From: an uncultured Saprospiraceae bacterium
GTDB lineage: Bacteria > Bacteroidota > Bacteroidia > Chitinophagales > Saprospiraceae
Direction: 5' to 3'
NCBI GenBank assembly: GCA_937872385.1
Contig: CALMSO010000086.1
Coordinates: 1-64,000 of the forward strand
Length of the DNA: 64,000 nt
Within the stretch, counting starts at the first letter, position 1; each line of letters opens with the position of its first letter. Under the pieces are notes generated by a model. That model was not told the origin of the DNA. It did no database searches and was given only the letters and a program-made list of their open reading frames with translations. Below, in pieces: positions 25,192-34,615 of the stretch. The translations under genes and the position numbers were made by a program.

Positions 25192-26682
25192 ATGAGCGGT
25201 AAAGCACAATACCACCGGATTATTTTCGGGCTGAAAGTGAAGCAGTTGCGCCAAGCAAAAGGACTTTCTTTTGCAGATTTGGCTGACAAGACTGGCGTGT
25301 CGGTATCGTATTTGAACGAAATCGAAAAAGGCAAAAAATATCCTAAGGACAACAAGGTGGCGGCACTGTCGCAGGCGCTGGGCATTCCGGTGGAAGAATT
25401 GACCTCCGGCGAATTGGACAAATCGCTGGAGCCGGTTGCCGAGTTATTGCAATCCAATTTTTTGAATGAATTGCCGCTCGATTTATTCGGCATTGACTTG
25501 GCCAAAGTCGTGGAAATCATTGCCAGCGCGCCGGCCCGAGTTGGGGCTTTTATTTCTACCCTGCTGGAGATCTCGCGCAATTACGCCCTCAAGGAAGAGA
25601 ATTTCTACTTCAGTGCCTTGCGCAGCTACTTAGAATTGCACAATAATTACTTTCCGGAGTTAGAAAAACAGGTAGCCGACTTTTGCCAACAACATCAAAT
25701 ACCCGACACCCGGCCCCTGCCCGGCGATACGCTCAAAAAACTGCTCGAAACCCAGTTTGATTATCAAATTATAGACAATGGGCTGGACGCTTACCGCGAA
25801 TTGCAGCACCTGCGCTCAGTGTTTGTACCCAAAACTCGCCAGTTGTTGCTCAGTAGTCGGCTCTCTTCGATGCAAAGGGCTTTTCAGCTTGGCAAAGAAC
25901 TGGGATTCAATGTTTTAAACATAAGAGAACGCGCTAATACATCTTCACTGTTGCGCGCCAATACTTTTGAGGAAGTCCTCAATCATTCCCGAGCTACCTA
26001 TTTTTCCGGGGCGCTGCTCATCCCTCGGGAGGCCTTTTTAGCAGATATTACACAGTTTTTTCAATATCCCAAATGGGACGGCGATGCCTTTCTATCCATT
26101 ATGAAAAAATATGATGCCTCGCCGGAGATGTTTTACCATCGGTTGACGAATATAGCGCCTGCGTTTTTTGGTTTAGACCAATTGTTTTTCCTGCGGTTTG
26201 TACAAAACCCGACCACCGATCAGTATGAAGTGGACCGCGAGTTGCATCTGAGCCGGCGCCATCATCCGCATGGCAATGCCCTGTTAGAGCACTACTGCCG
26301 CCGCTGGGTGGCCTTGTCTTTGTTGCACGATTTGAATGCCTTGCAGCAAGAAGGCAAAGCCGTGGATACTATTGTGCGGGCACAACGCTCGCGCTTCATC
26401 GGTACCGACGACGAGTACCTCTGCTTCACCATTGCGCGTCCGGCGTATCCGGCTCCCAATCGCAATGTAAGCGTGACGCTGGGTTTTCTGGTTAATGAAG
26501 CATTGCAAGACAAAATCCGGTTTTGGAATGACCCCGCCATTCAGCTACGCGATGTGAACCAAACTTGTGAGCGCTGCGCCCTGACCAATTGTGCCGAGCG
26601 GGCCGCCCCGCCGGTCATTGTCGAAAAACGCGAACAAATGCGACAGGTGCAACATTGTTTGAATGGGATATTGGGAAATTAG
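25192..26682 (+). CDS. XRE-family regulator of the short-chain acyl-CoA (ScfR/RamB) type
   Basis: The ATG at 25192 gives 496 residues; a TTG 24 bp upstream is less likely. An N-terminal Cro/CI helix-turn-helix (about 10-65, LSFADLADKTGVSVSYLNEIEKG) is followed by a long ligand domain. The ImmA/IrrE-related part (RLSSMQRAFQLGKELGFN) lacks HExxH, as in acyl-CoA-responsive regulators. The C-terminal block CERCALTNCAERAAPP matches the Cys motif of that family (DUF2083). Members control propionate/acetate or glyoxylate metabolism. The last codons and stop lie inside a dispersed repeat phrase. Confidence 0.88.
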   Translation: MSGKAQYHRIIFGLKVKQLRQAKGLSFADLADKTGVSVSYLNEIEKGKKYPKDNKVAALSQALGIPVEELTSGELDKSLEPVAELLQSNFLNELPLDLFGIDLAKVVEIIASAPARVGAFISTLLEISRNYALKEENFYFSALRSYLELHNNYFPELEKQVADFCQQHQIPDTRPLPGDTLKKLLETQFDYQIIDNGLDAYRELQHLRSVFVPKTRQLLLSSRLSSMQRAFQLGKELGFNVLNIRERANTSSLLRANTFEEVLNHSRATYFSGALLIPREAFLADITQFFQYPKWDGDAFLSIMKKYDASPEMFYHRLTNIAPAFFGLDQLFFLRFVQNPTTDQYEVDRELHLSRRHHPHGNALLEHYCRRWVALSLLHDLNALQQEGKAVDTIVRAQRSRFIGTDDEYLCFTIARPAYPAPNRNVSVTLGFLVNEALQDKIRFWNDPAIQLRDVNQTCERCALTNCAERAAPPVIVEKREQMRQVQHCLNGILGN

Positions 26683-26760
26683 GGAATTGGGATATTATGA
26701 TATACCCCCAAATAACAAATAACAGTAACAAAATAGTAAATAACAAGGCAACATTACTTA
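26664..26760. repeat. Dispersed repeat element at regulator 3' end
   Basis: Phrases gggatattgggaaattagggaattgggatattatgata followed by AACAAATAACAGTAACAAAATA-type runs. The first phrase includes the TAG stop of the upstream regulator. Equivalent phrases occur at 10680, 58441 and, inverted, 62281. Confidence 0.65.
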
Positions 26761-26778
26761 ATTAAAATCCGATTCATT

Positions 26779-29031
26779 ATGAAGAGAGTAATATTATTAT
26801 GCATCGTGGCGCTGATGGGCGTGCATGGTATAAGGGCTCAGAAACTCATTACATTAGAAGACATCTGGCAGTACGGTACATTTAATGCGAATTCGGTGCC
26901 TGGCTTCAATTTTATGAACGACGGCAAACATTACACCCGCCTCGAACAAAATAAAATACAACAGTACGACTTAACTACTGGCAACCTGGTACAAACCATT
27001 TTTGATGCTTCAACGGTGGCTAATCAGGCTGGCTTCAATGGCCGAATACAGGGTTACCGCTTTAGTAATGACGAAAAAACCATTCTACTATGGTCGGAGG
27101 TGGAATCCATCTATCGGCATTCTACCCGCGAAAAATATTTTGTTTTCAACCGAGCTAATAATGCATTTGCTCCGGTTTTCGCTGAGGGCAAAGTGAGCCT
27201 CGGTACGCTCAATGCACAAGCTGACAAGGTCGCGTTTGTCTTTGAAAACAATCTTTATATGCGCAATTTACAAAATGACGAAATTTTGCAAATCACCCGC
27301 GACGGAGCGGCCAATGCCATTATCAATGGTGGTATGGACTGGGTATATGAAGAAGAATTTGCCCTGAAAAGGGGCTTTGAGTGGTCGCCCGACGGGCAGC
27401 GCATTGCATTCTATCGCTTCGACGAAAGCGAGGTGAAGCAGTTTACCATGACATTGTATAATAACGACCTCTATCCGGAGTACGAAACTTTCAAATACCC
27501 AAAAGTGGGCGAGCGCAACGCCATTGTCACTATTCATGTATATGATGTGGCAACTGGCCAAACCGCAGCAATGACAACCGGTGAGGAAACCGACATCTAC
27601 ATCCCGCGCATCCGCTGGACGCAAGACCCCACGCAACTCTGCATTTTCCGTATGAATCGCCACCAGAATAAGTTAGAGCTCCTGCTCGCCAATGCAGCTA
27701 ACGGTGCTACGCGGGTTTTCTTTGCAGAAGACAACAAATACTACATCGAAGAGTCTATTCTCGATGATCTCACTTTTCTAAGCGACGGCAATCGCTACCT
27801 CTTCACTAGCGAGCGCACCGGCTGGAAGCATCTTTATCTTGGTACCATAGATGGTAAAAAACCCTTGCCACTCACTACGGGCAACTGGGAGGTAAGCCAA
27901 GTATATGGCGTGGACGAAAAACGCGGACTTGTGTTTTACCAAGCAGCTGAAAAATCTCCCCTGCAGCGCCAGGTGTATGCCATCGGATTAGACGGCAAAG
28001 GGAAAAAAGCTTTGGCTGATGCCCCCGGCACCAATAGTGCACAATTCAGCAGCACCTACGATTATTATGTAGTGACGCATTCTACCATTAATGCGCCCGC
28101 CAGCTATACCGTTTACAACCTGAATGGACAACAACTGCGCCTCATAGAAGACAACACCGCCCTGAAAGCCAAAACCAAGGAACATCAAGCCCGCGAAGTC
28201 GAGTTTTTTCAGTTCAAAACCAGCGAAAATGTAGAATTGAACGGCTGGATGATCAAGCCGCGTGATTTCCGCGAAAACCGCCGCTACCCAGTGCTGATGT
28301 TTGTGTATGGTGGCCCGGGCAGCCAGCAGGTGACCGATGCTTGGAAAGGCGCTAACTACTGGTGGTTTCAGATGCTGGCCCAGCAAGGATATGTTGTAGC
28401 TTGTGTGGACAACCGCGGCACCGGCGGCCGCGGCGAAGCTTTCAAAAAAATCACTTACCTCCAGCTTGGCAAATACGAAACTATAGACCAAATCGAGGCA
28501 GCCAAATGGCTCGGCACACAATCTTATGTGGACAAAAACCGTATCGGCATTTTTGGCTGGAGCTACGGAGGCTACATGTCGAGCCTGTGCTTGCTCAAGG
28601 GCAGTGATGTATTCAAGGCGGCTATTGCCGTAGCGCCCGTCACCAACTGGAAATGGTACGATACCATTTATACCGAGCGTTTTATGCGCACCGAAACGGA
28701 AAACCCGGACGGCTACCGCGACAATTCGCCAGTGAACTTTGCGCACCTGCTCAAAGGCAACTACCTGCTGATGCATGGCATGGCCGACGACAATGTGCAC
28801 TTCCAGCATACGGTGGAAATGGCCAACGCGCTCATCAATGCGAACAAACAATTCGATACGTATTTCTATCCCAATCGGAATCATGGCATCTACGGCGGCT
28901 ATGCGCGGCTGCATTTGTACAAAAAAATGACCCGTTTTTTAGATGACAACCTGAAAGGCGCAGAGATACAACTGACACCTACCAACGCCCCCCGCGACGT
29001 AAAACTCATCGAGGATCGGCAAAAACAGTAA
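26779..29031 (+). CDS. Dipeptidyl peptidase IV (S9B family)
   Basis: The 750-residue protein has a signal peptide (MKRVILLCIVALMGVHGIRAQ), an N-terminal beta-propeller with the double-Glu substrate clamp (DWVYEEEFALKRGFEWSPDG) and a C-terminal alpha/beta-hydrolase domain. The catalytic triad is visible: Ser about 595 in GWSYGGYM, Asp 670/671 in ADDNVHF and His about 702 in NRNHGIYGG. It removes Xaa-Pro dipeptides from peptides in the periplasm, supporting peptide nutrition. It is one gene, flanked by repeat elements. Confidence 0.95.
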   Translation: MKRVILLCIVALMGVHGIRAQKLITLEDIWQYGTFNANSVPGFNFMNDGKHYTRLEQNKIQQYDLTTGNLVQTIFDASTVANQAGFNGRIQGYRFSNDEKTILLWSEVESIYRHSTREKYFVFNRANNAFAPVFAEGKVSLGTLNAQADKVAFVFENNLYMRNLQNDEILQITRDGAANAIINGGMDWVYEEEFALKRGFEWSPDGQRIAFYRFDESEVKQFTMTLYNNDLYPEYETFKYPKVGERNAIVTIHVYDVATGQTAAMTTGEETDIYIPRIRWTQDPTQLCIFRMNRHQNKLELLLANAANGATRVFFAEDNKYYIEESILDDLTFLSDGNRYLFTSERTGWKHLYLGTIDGKKPLPLTTGNWEVSQVYGVDEKRGLVFYQAAEKSPLQRQVYAIGLDGKGKKALADAPGTNSAQFSSTYDYYVVTHSTINAPASYTVYNLNGQQLRLIEDNTALKAKTKEHQAREVEFFQFKTSENVELNGWMIKPRDFRENRRYPVLMFVYGGPGSQQVTDAWKGANYWWFQMLAQQGYVVACVDNRGTGGRGEAFKKITYLQLGKYETIDQIEAAKWLGTQSYVDKNRIGIFGWSYGGYMSSLCLLKGSDVFKAAIAVAPVTNWKWYDTIYTERFMRTETENPDGYRDNSPVNFAHLLKGNYLLMHGMADDNVHFQHTVEMANALINANKQFDTYFYPNRNHGIYGGYARLHLYKKMTRFLDDNLKGAEIQLTPTNAPRDVKLIEDRQKQ

Positions 29032-29102
29032 GGTGTAATGGGGGTTTAAATGGGTATAAGGTGCAAGGTGTAACGGTGCAATCCTGATAAGTCGGGGCGG
29101 TT

Positions 29103-29251
29103 TAAAAAGGGTAGATGGGTTTAATTGGGGAATAGGTTGATAGGAAAACCATGCAACCATGCAACAGTGAAACCATGAATCCATGAAACCATGAATCCAT
29201 GAAACCATGAAACCATGAATCCATGAATCCATGAAACCATGAATCCATACA
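29103..29251. repeat. Dispersed repeat phrase plus 13-unit octamer array
   Basis: A 'gggtagatgggtttaattggggaataggttgatagg' type phrase leads at 29148 into 13 eight-base units (accatgca, accatgaa, tccatgaa). The period is exactly eight. It ends about 65 bp before smpB. This copy links the octamer arrays to the other modular repeat family. Confidence 0.9.
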
Positions 29252-29316
29252 CCCCTCCCGGAACTGTAAGCTGCTCGAAGGTGTTATACAAAATCGGAAG
29301 TAGAATTTTCAAAATA

Positions 29317-29784
29317 ATGGGAGAGAAAAAACAGAAGAAGATAGAGGTGGTGAATCGGCGGGCCGAGTACGAGTATTTTTTAGATGACAAATACGAAGCG
29401 GGGCTTGTTTTGCAGGGCACCGAAATCAAATCCATTCGCAAAGGCAATGTCAACCTGACGGATGCTTATTGTATTTTCAAAGATGGCGAGCTGTATGTGT
29501 ACAGTATGTACATCAAGGAGTACGAAAATGGCACTTATGCCAACCACGCTACACGCCGCAATCGTAAGCTGCTGCTGCGCAAAAGCGAATTACGTAAGAT
29601 CGAGCGCAAGGTAAAAGAGCGCGGATTTACCATCATTCCCTACCGACTATACATGACCGACCGGGGCTTTGCCAAGCTTGAAATAGCGGTGGCCCAAGGC
29701 AAAAAGTCTTTCGACAAACGCGAAACCATTAAGGAAAAAGACAGCAAACGCGAATTGGACCGCATCAAAAAAATGAAGCTGTAA
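29317..29784 (+). CDS. smpB: SsrA-binding protein
   Basis: The ATG at 29317 gives a 155-residue protein of normal length; the frame runs 26 codons further upstream into the octamer repeat and is not supported. Family blocks are present: NRRAEYEYFLDDKYEAGLVL, GTEIKSIRKGNVNLTDAY, RKLLLRKSEL, and a basic C-terminal tail (KRETIKEKDSKRELDRIKKM). SmpB binds tmRNA and brings it to stalled ribosomes. No tmRNA gene was seen in this window. It converges with trpA. Confidence 0.97.
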   Translation: MGEKKQKKIEVVNRRAEYEYFLDDKYEAGLVLQGTEIKSIRKGNVNLTDAYCIFKDGELYVYSMYIKEYENGTYANHATRRNRKLLLRKSELRKIERKVKERGFTIIPYRLYMTDRGFAKLEIAVAQGKKSFDKRETIKEKDSKRELDRIKKMKL

Positions 29785-29788
29785 AAAG

Positions 29789-30577
29789 CTACGACGCTAC
29801 CCCGCGCACGGCTTGCACAAATGCCACTGTGGCTGCGGGCACTTGCTCTGGCTGCAGACCTGCCAATGCCTTGATAAAAGCGCTGCCGATGATGGCGCCC
29901 TGCGCGTACTGACAGGCTGTACTGAAAGTATCGTGATTGGAAATACCAAAACCAATCAAGCGCGGATGCTGCAATTGCAGGGCCTGCACTCGATTGAAAT
30001 ACGCTAATTGCTGCTCGGAAATGCCGGATTTGGCACCAGTGATAGAAGAACTCGACACCATATAAATGAAGCCACGCGTGAGGGCGTCCACTTGGCGGAT
30101 GCGCTCTTCGTTCGTCTGCGGCGTGATGAGAAAACTGATACCCAAGTCTAAGGTTTCAAAAAGGGATCGGAATTGCTCTTCATATACATACACCGGCATA
30201 TCGGGTAAGATAACGCCATCTACTCCTACCTCCTTACATTGGCGAAAAAAACGCTCCTCGCCATATTGCATCACCTGATTGAAATAGCCCATCAGCACGA
30301 GCGGAACGGTAGTTTTGGGGCGTACCGCAGCAATTTGTTCCAACAATAGCGGCAAGGTCATTCCATTTTCCAAAGCAGTCATGCTACTCTCCTGTATCGT
30401 AGTGCCATCTGCCAGCGGATCGGAGTAAGGCATTCCAATTTCAACCAGATCCGCCCCCCCCTGCTCTAATGCAAGGATGATGGCTTCGGTATCGTGCAGA
30501 TTCGGGAAGCCCGCCGTGAAGTAAATATTGAGTACATCCGATTTTTTTTGCTCGAATAATTGCTGAATTCGGTTCAT
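29789..30577 (-). CDS. trpA: Tryptophan synthase alpha subunit
   Basis: The ATG at 30577 (MNRIQQLFEQ) gives 262 residues; a start 14 codons upstream would almost touch trpB and is less likely. Motifs: YFTAGFPNL, the catalytic Glu in LVEIGMPYSDPLADG, GVILPDMPVYVYEEQ and GFGISNHDTF. It cleaves indole-3-glycerol phosphate to indole for TrpB. It is the second gene of a trpB-trpA pair; other trp genes are not adjacent. Confidence 0.97.
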   Translation of the reverse strand: MNRIQQLFEQKKSDVLNIYFTAGFPNLHDTEAIILALEQGGADLVEIGMPYSDPLADGTTIQESSMTALENGMTLPLLLEQIAAVRPKTTVPLVLMGYFNQVMQYGEERFFRQCKEVGVDGVILPDMPVYVYEEQFRSLFETLDLGISFLITPQTNEERIRQVDALTRGFIYMVSSSSITGAKSGISEQQLAYFNRVQALQLQHPRLIGFGISNHDTFSTACQYAQGAIIGSAFIKALAGLQPEQVPAATVAFVQAVRGVAS

Positions 30578-30615
30578 GCTTACAAATATGGTTGTCCGTT
30601 TTCCAAGATAAAAGC

Positions 30616-31851
30616 TCACCGGGCAAATCGCGGCAAATGCTCCACGTACATCGCCAAGTCTTTATCGCCGCGGCCCGAGAGGTTTATTACAATGATATCA
30701 CTGTGCCGGAACTTAATTTTATTCAAAGCGGAAAAAGCGTGTGCTGTTTCTAAAGCAGGAATAATGCCTTCGGTACGCGCCAGTTCAAACGCCGAAATCA
30801 GTGCTTCGTCGTCGGTAATGCTCACTGCTTCGGCCCGACCGGTAGAAATCAGGTGCGCGTGCAGCGGCCCTATGCCCGGATAATCTAATCCGGCAGAGAT
30901 AGAGTAAGGCTCCACGATTTGTCCGTCTTCGGTTTGCATCAGCAAGGTGCGGCTCCCGTGTATAATGCCCTTGGTACCCAGTACACTGGTAGCAGCCGAA
31001 TGCCCGCTATCCACGCCTTTACCGGCGGCTTCCACCGCAATGAGGCGCACGCGTTGGTCATTCAAAAAGTGATAATAAGCGCCGGCCGCATTGCTACCAC
31101 CGCCTACGCAAGCGATGACTAAGTCGGGATGATTGCGTCCGGTATGTTCTTCTAATTGCCATTGAATTTCCTCGCTAATCACTGCCTGAAAGCGCGCCAC
31201 CATATCGGGGTAAGGGTGCGGCCCTACCACCGAGCCTATGATATAATGCGTATTTTCCGGGTTATTGATCCAATCGCGGATAGCTTCGTTGGTCGCATCT
31301 TTCAGGGTTTGGCTGCCACTGGTGGCCGGGCGTACTTCCGCACCAAGCATTTTCATACGCGCCACATTGGGTGCCTGCCGCTCGATGTCCACCGCACCCA
31401 TATACACAATGCACTCTATACCCATCAATGCGCACACGGTGGCCGTGGCTACGCCGTGCTGGCCCGCGCCGGTTTCAGCAATGATACGGGTTTTGCCGAG
31501 ACGTTTGGCCATTAGTATCTGCCCGATGGTATTGTTGATTTTGTGTGCACCGGTGTGGCAGAGGTCTTCTCTTTTGAGGTAAATCCGAGCACCGTAGCGT
31601 TCTGAAAGGCGCTCTGCTAAATACAGTGGCGTGGGCCGACCGACATAATCGTGCAGCAGTTGTTGAAATTCTAACTGAAAATTAGGTTCGTACATGATTT
31701 TCAGGTAGCGCTCGCGCAGTTCTTCCACATTCGGATACAACATTTCCGGTATGAAAGCACCGCCAAATTCGCCATAATAGCCGCGCTCGTCTATTTCTAT
31801 CGGGGCAAAAGCGGCCGGCGCTGCCTGATTGGCCATTCCTGTATTTTGCAT
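30616..31851 (-). CDS. trpB: Tryptophan synthase beta subunit
   Basis: The 411-residue PLP enzyme shows [14 protein letters not shown], the PLP-lysine block [35 protein letters not shown] and the glycine loop [15 protein letters not shown]. It condenses indole with serine to make tryptophan. It is 38 bp upstream of trpA. A start five codons later (MANQAAP) is possible. Confidence 0.98.
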   Translation of the reverse strand: MQNTGMANQAAPAAFAPIEIDERGYYGEFGGAFIPEMLYPNVEELRERYLKIMYEPNFQLEFQQLLHDYVGRPTPLYLAERLSERYGARIYLKREDLCHTGAHKINNTIGQILMAKRLGKTRIIAETGAGQHGVATATVCALMGIECIVYMGAVDIERQAPNVARMKMLGAEVRPATSGSQTLKDATNEAIRDWINNPENTHYIIGSVVGPHPYPDMVARFQAVISEEIQWQLEEHTGRNHPDLVIACVGGGSNAAGAYYHFLNDQRVRLIAVEAAGKGVDSGHSAATSVLGTKGIIHGSRTLLMQTEDGQIVEPYSISAGLDYPGIGPLHAHLISTGRAEAVSITDDEALISAFELARTEGIIPALETAHAFSALNKIKFRHSDIIVINLSGRGDKDLAMYVEHLPRFAR

Positions 31852-31922
31852 TTTTCTATCTTTTTATAACCAAACAAACGATAGTTTGCGAAACAATTGG
31901 CGAGTACTTTGGTTGAAAATTT

Positions 31923-32444
31923 TTAAAACAAGATAGCCGCTTCGGTTTTAATCGCTTGTAATGCCTTGTCAACGGCCGTTACGCCTCGCTTTTCGAGAAT
32001 ACTCATAATGGCTTGTGCTAATTCGTCGGCTGGAGCTTTGGGCGTCACCAATTCAAACGCCAATCCGATGGTATTCATCGCATCGTCACGAGCCATTTTC
32101 ACAATTTCCCACAATTGCCCGGAGACGTACACTTGCTGAGTAATATTATACTCATATTCCTGCTGAATAGCCAGCATGAGCGAGGCGCGAAACTGCCCGG
32201 CGCTCAATTCCTCGTGGCGCAGACGCAGCATCAGGCTGGGCAGGGCAATACGCTCGCAAAACAGCGACAGGCGCTCATAGGCCTGCAGACGCAGCGGCGT
32301 GGTGGTGCTCTGCTGGCTTTGTTTCAATTCTAAGTGCTTGATAGCCCGCTGATTATCTAAAAATTGTTTCAACACAAAATAGACCGTCAGAAACACAATC
32401 AGACCCGGAATCGTCAATTTCAGAATTTCAAGAATAACCGTCAT
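31923..32444 (-). CDS. Conserved membrane protein of unknown function
   Basis: The 173-residue protein has one N-terminal membrane helix (about 9-28, KLTIPGLIVFLTVYFVL) followed by a helical cytoplasmic or periplasmic region with QAYERLSLFCERIALPSLMLRLRHE. This layout is seen in a Bacteroidota-specific uncharacterised family (DUF7935-like, from memory). It is upstream of trpB by 71 bp on the same strand, but a tryptophan link is not indicated. Confidence 0.75.
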   Translation of the reverse strand: MTVILEILKLTIPGLIVFLTVYFVLKQFLDNQRAIKHLELKQSQQSTTTPLRLQAYERLSLFCERIALPSLMLRLRHEELSAGQFRASLMLAIQQEYEYNITQQVYVSGQLWEIVKMARDDAMNTIGLAFELVTPKAPADELAQAIMSILEKRGVTAVDKALQAIKTEAAILF

Positions 32445-32599
32445 GCCTGTATTTGAATTTGTAATGCGGATAAACTGGCGCTATCATTGGGATTGTACAC
32501 GGCAAAATTACGCCCTACCGACACTTTTCCAAACCTTTCGCCAAATTAATATCCCGTAGAATCGAACCAAAAATATTTTTCGGTCGTTCTCTTTTTGCT

Positions 32600-32607
32600 T
32601 ACTTTTG
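32600..32607 (+). promoter_or_regulatory. -7 promoter box upstream of the IscA-type gene
   Basis: TACTTTTG matches the TANNTTTG consensus. No clear -33 TTTG is seen at the right spacing. The leader to the next start codon would be about 70 nt. Confidence 0.45.
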
Positions 32608-32684
32608 TAGAATAAATTTAAATAAGCGCCTCTTCCTGGCGCGCTGCAACTGAAAAGCCTTGTTTTTTTAAAAAGCATACGACC

Positions 32685-33035
32685 ATGAGTGAAGTAAAAA
32701 CAGCTTTGCAACCAATAACACTGACCGAAGGTGCCGTAAAACAACTCTTGCGCATCCGCGAAAGCCAGAATGTACCCGCCGACTATGGGCTGCGCGTGGG
32801 CGTGAAGGGCGGCGGCTGCTCGGGTTTTTCCTATGTGCTGGGCTTTGACATGCTCAAAGACAACGACGAAGTGCACGAAATCAATGGATTGCGGGTGCTG
32901 ATGCAAAAATCGCACGCCATTTATCTGCTTGGTATGGAAATTGACTGGGTGGACGGACTGAACAACCGAGGTTTTTCTTTCAACAACCCCAACGCCACGG
33001 ATACCTGCGGTTGTGGCACTTCCTTTTCTGCCTGA
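32685..33035 (+). CDS. Fe-S cluster assembly scaffold/carrier (IscA/ErpA/HesB family)
   Basis: The 116-residue protein has the A-type carrier signature: Cys in GVKGGGCSGFSY and the C-terminal CGCGTSF pair. It accepts Fe-S clusters and passes them to apoproteins. Which A-type subfamily it belongs to is not determinable here. It is a single gene that converges with the gamma-glutamyltransferase gene. Confidence 0.94.
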   Translation: MSEVKTALQPITLTEGAVKQLLRIRESQNVPADYGLRVGVKGGGCSGFSYVLGFDMLKDNDEVHEINGLRVLMQKSHAIYLLGMEIDWVDGLNNRGFSFNNPNATDTCGCGTSFSA

Positions 33036-33065
33036 TTTTCAATGCTCTACGGCCAGTGCCGGGTT

Positions 33066-34547
33066 TCAGGGTGCAATCATCGCTACTCCATCCCGGCGCT
33101 CGTCGCCAGCAGCCGTCCAATAATTGTCTATTCTTCTCAAGGTATGCACTCCACCAAAAAACAGCGATTGCCGCTGCCACAATTTCATCTGCTGCTGTGC
33201 GGCTGAACTTATTGCCGGAATACCCTTAAAGCCTGGTTCTATGTGCAATACATCGTGTTCCCAATGCACGCGCGGCGCATTCACGGCCACTTCCACCGGT
33301 AGTTTGTAATCAATCAACAAGCTCAAAACCTGACTAATGGCGAAGGCAATTCGGCTGGCGCCACCCGTACCCAGCACGATTTCCGGCTGTTGTGTTTCGT
33401 TGCATACCATCGTTGGAGCCATCATAGAAGAAAGGCGCACGTTTTTTCGCCAAGAATGAAAACCATTGGGCATGAGCGCGGCCTCTCCCAGCATATTATT
33501 CAATAAAATATCGGCACCTGGCACTACATACCCGCAGCCTTCACCAATAGTGCTGCTCAGGCTTACTGCATTGCCCCGGCGGTCAGCCACATTGAAATGG
33601 GTAGTGCTGCCCCAAGTTTTTTGCTGCCATGTGCGCACGGCGTGGTGCAGGTGTTCGGGTGACTTGCCGAGGGCGTCCACTTGTGCAAAAACTCGATACA
33701 TTCGTTCAATGTGCCCTTCGCCGAGATAATCCTCAGGAATATCTTCATCGGCCAGCGCGCCCATAGCCAAAGCAATGATAGCTCCGCCAATGCTGGGCGC
33801 GGGGTTGGTATAAACCATCTTGCCATGCCAAGGAAAATGCAAGGGCTGCCGTATTCGTACCTGATAACCAGTAAAATCTTCCATCGTCAGTGAGCCGCCG
33901 GCGGTGCTGTAATCCCGTACAATTTGCTGCGCAATTTCTCCTTGATAAAACAGGGCTTCGCCTTCCTTAGCCAGCACTTCCAGAAAATCGGCCATATCCG
34001 ACAAGCATACCCGCTCGCCAACCGCTGCTACCTTGCCGCCCGGAAAGAAAACGGTGTGCGTACGCTCATGCAATTCTAAAATCGGCTTGACCAAATCAAA
34101 ATCGAAATGCTGAAAATCGTTTACCACGACCCCATTTTTAGCAGCCGCTGCCGCTGGTTGCACCAAATCTGTCATGGGCACCGTGCCGTAGCGCCGATGC
34201 AAAGCAAAAACGCCGGCCACCGCGCCGGGAACAGCCGTAGCGCCTTTGCCTACATGAAAAACTTCATGCGTATCGCCAAAATCAACTGTGACCGGGAAGA
34301 AATCAGACTCGTGCGGCGGGCGCTTTCGGCGGGGTGTTTGGCAAAAAAAATCATACAGTACAATTGGCTCGCCTTCCATGGCTACCATCGCAAAAGCGCC
34401 GCCGCCAGCCGAAGACATACAAGGCTCTGCTACCCAACTCATAAAAAAAGCGGCTATCGCTGCGTCCACCGCATTTCCTCCGGCTTGCAAGACGTCTGCG
34501 GCCGCCCGGGCCGTCTCCTCGTGCCCGGCCGCAATTCCAGTGTTCAT
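33066..34547 (-). CDS. ggt: Gamma-glutamyltransferase
   Basis: The 493-residue protein has the GGT large-subunit region (GGNAVDAAIAAFF, SSAGGGAFAMV, GKGATAVPGAVAG) and the autoprocessing site with nucleophile Thr in STTHFNVADRRGNAVS. The family cleaves gamma-glutamyl bonds in glutathione and related compounds. Unlike most bacterial GGTs it has no N-terminal signal peptide, so it may be cytoplasmic or the enzyme may act on another gamma-glutamyl compound. It is downstream of the DUF4403 gene (68 bp) on the same strand. Confidence 0.92.
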   Translation of the reverse strand: MNTGIAAGHEETARAAADVLQAGGNAVDAAIAAFFMSWVAEPCMSSAGGGAFAMVAMEGEPIVLYDFFCQTPRRKRPPHESDFFPVTVDFGDTHEVFHVGKGATAVPGAVAGVFALHRRYGTVPMTDLVQPAAAAAKNGVVVNDFQHFDFDLVKPILELHERTHTVFFPGGKVAAVGERVCLSDMADFLEVLAKEGEALFYQGEIAQQIVRDYSTAGGSLTMEDFTGYQVRIRQPLHFPWHGKMVYTNPAPSIGGAIIALAMGALADEDIPEDYLGEGHIERMYRVFAQVDALGKSPEHLHHAVRTWQQKTWGSTTHFNVADRRGNAVSLSSTIGEGCGYVVPGADILLNNMLGEAALMPNGFHSWRKNVRLSSMMAPTMVCNETQQPEIVLGTGGASRIAFAISQVLSLLIDYKLPVEVAVNAPRVHWEHDVLHIEPGFKGIPAISSAAQQQMKLWQRQSLFFGGVHTLRRIDNYWTAAGDERRDGVAMIAP

Positions 34548-34615
34548 ACCTTACCTGTTTTTAAAAATCTCAAGTCGCTGTGCTAAAAAGCATCAATAGT
34601 GGTTATTCCAACAGG

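Noticed and set aside
27988..28914. Minus-strand frame of 308 codons opposite the DPP IV gene
   Set aside because: Antisense shadow; the plus-strand frame holds the catalytic triad.
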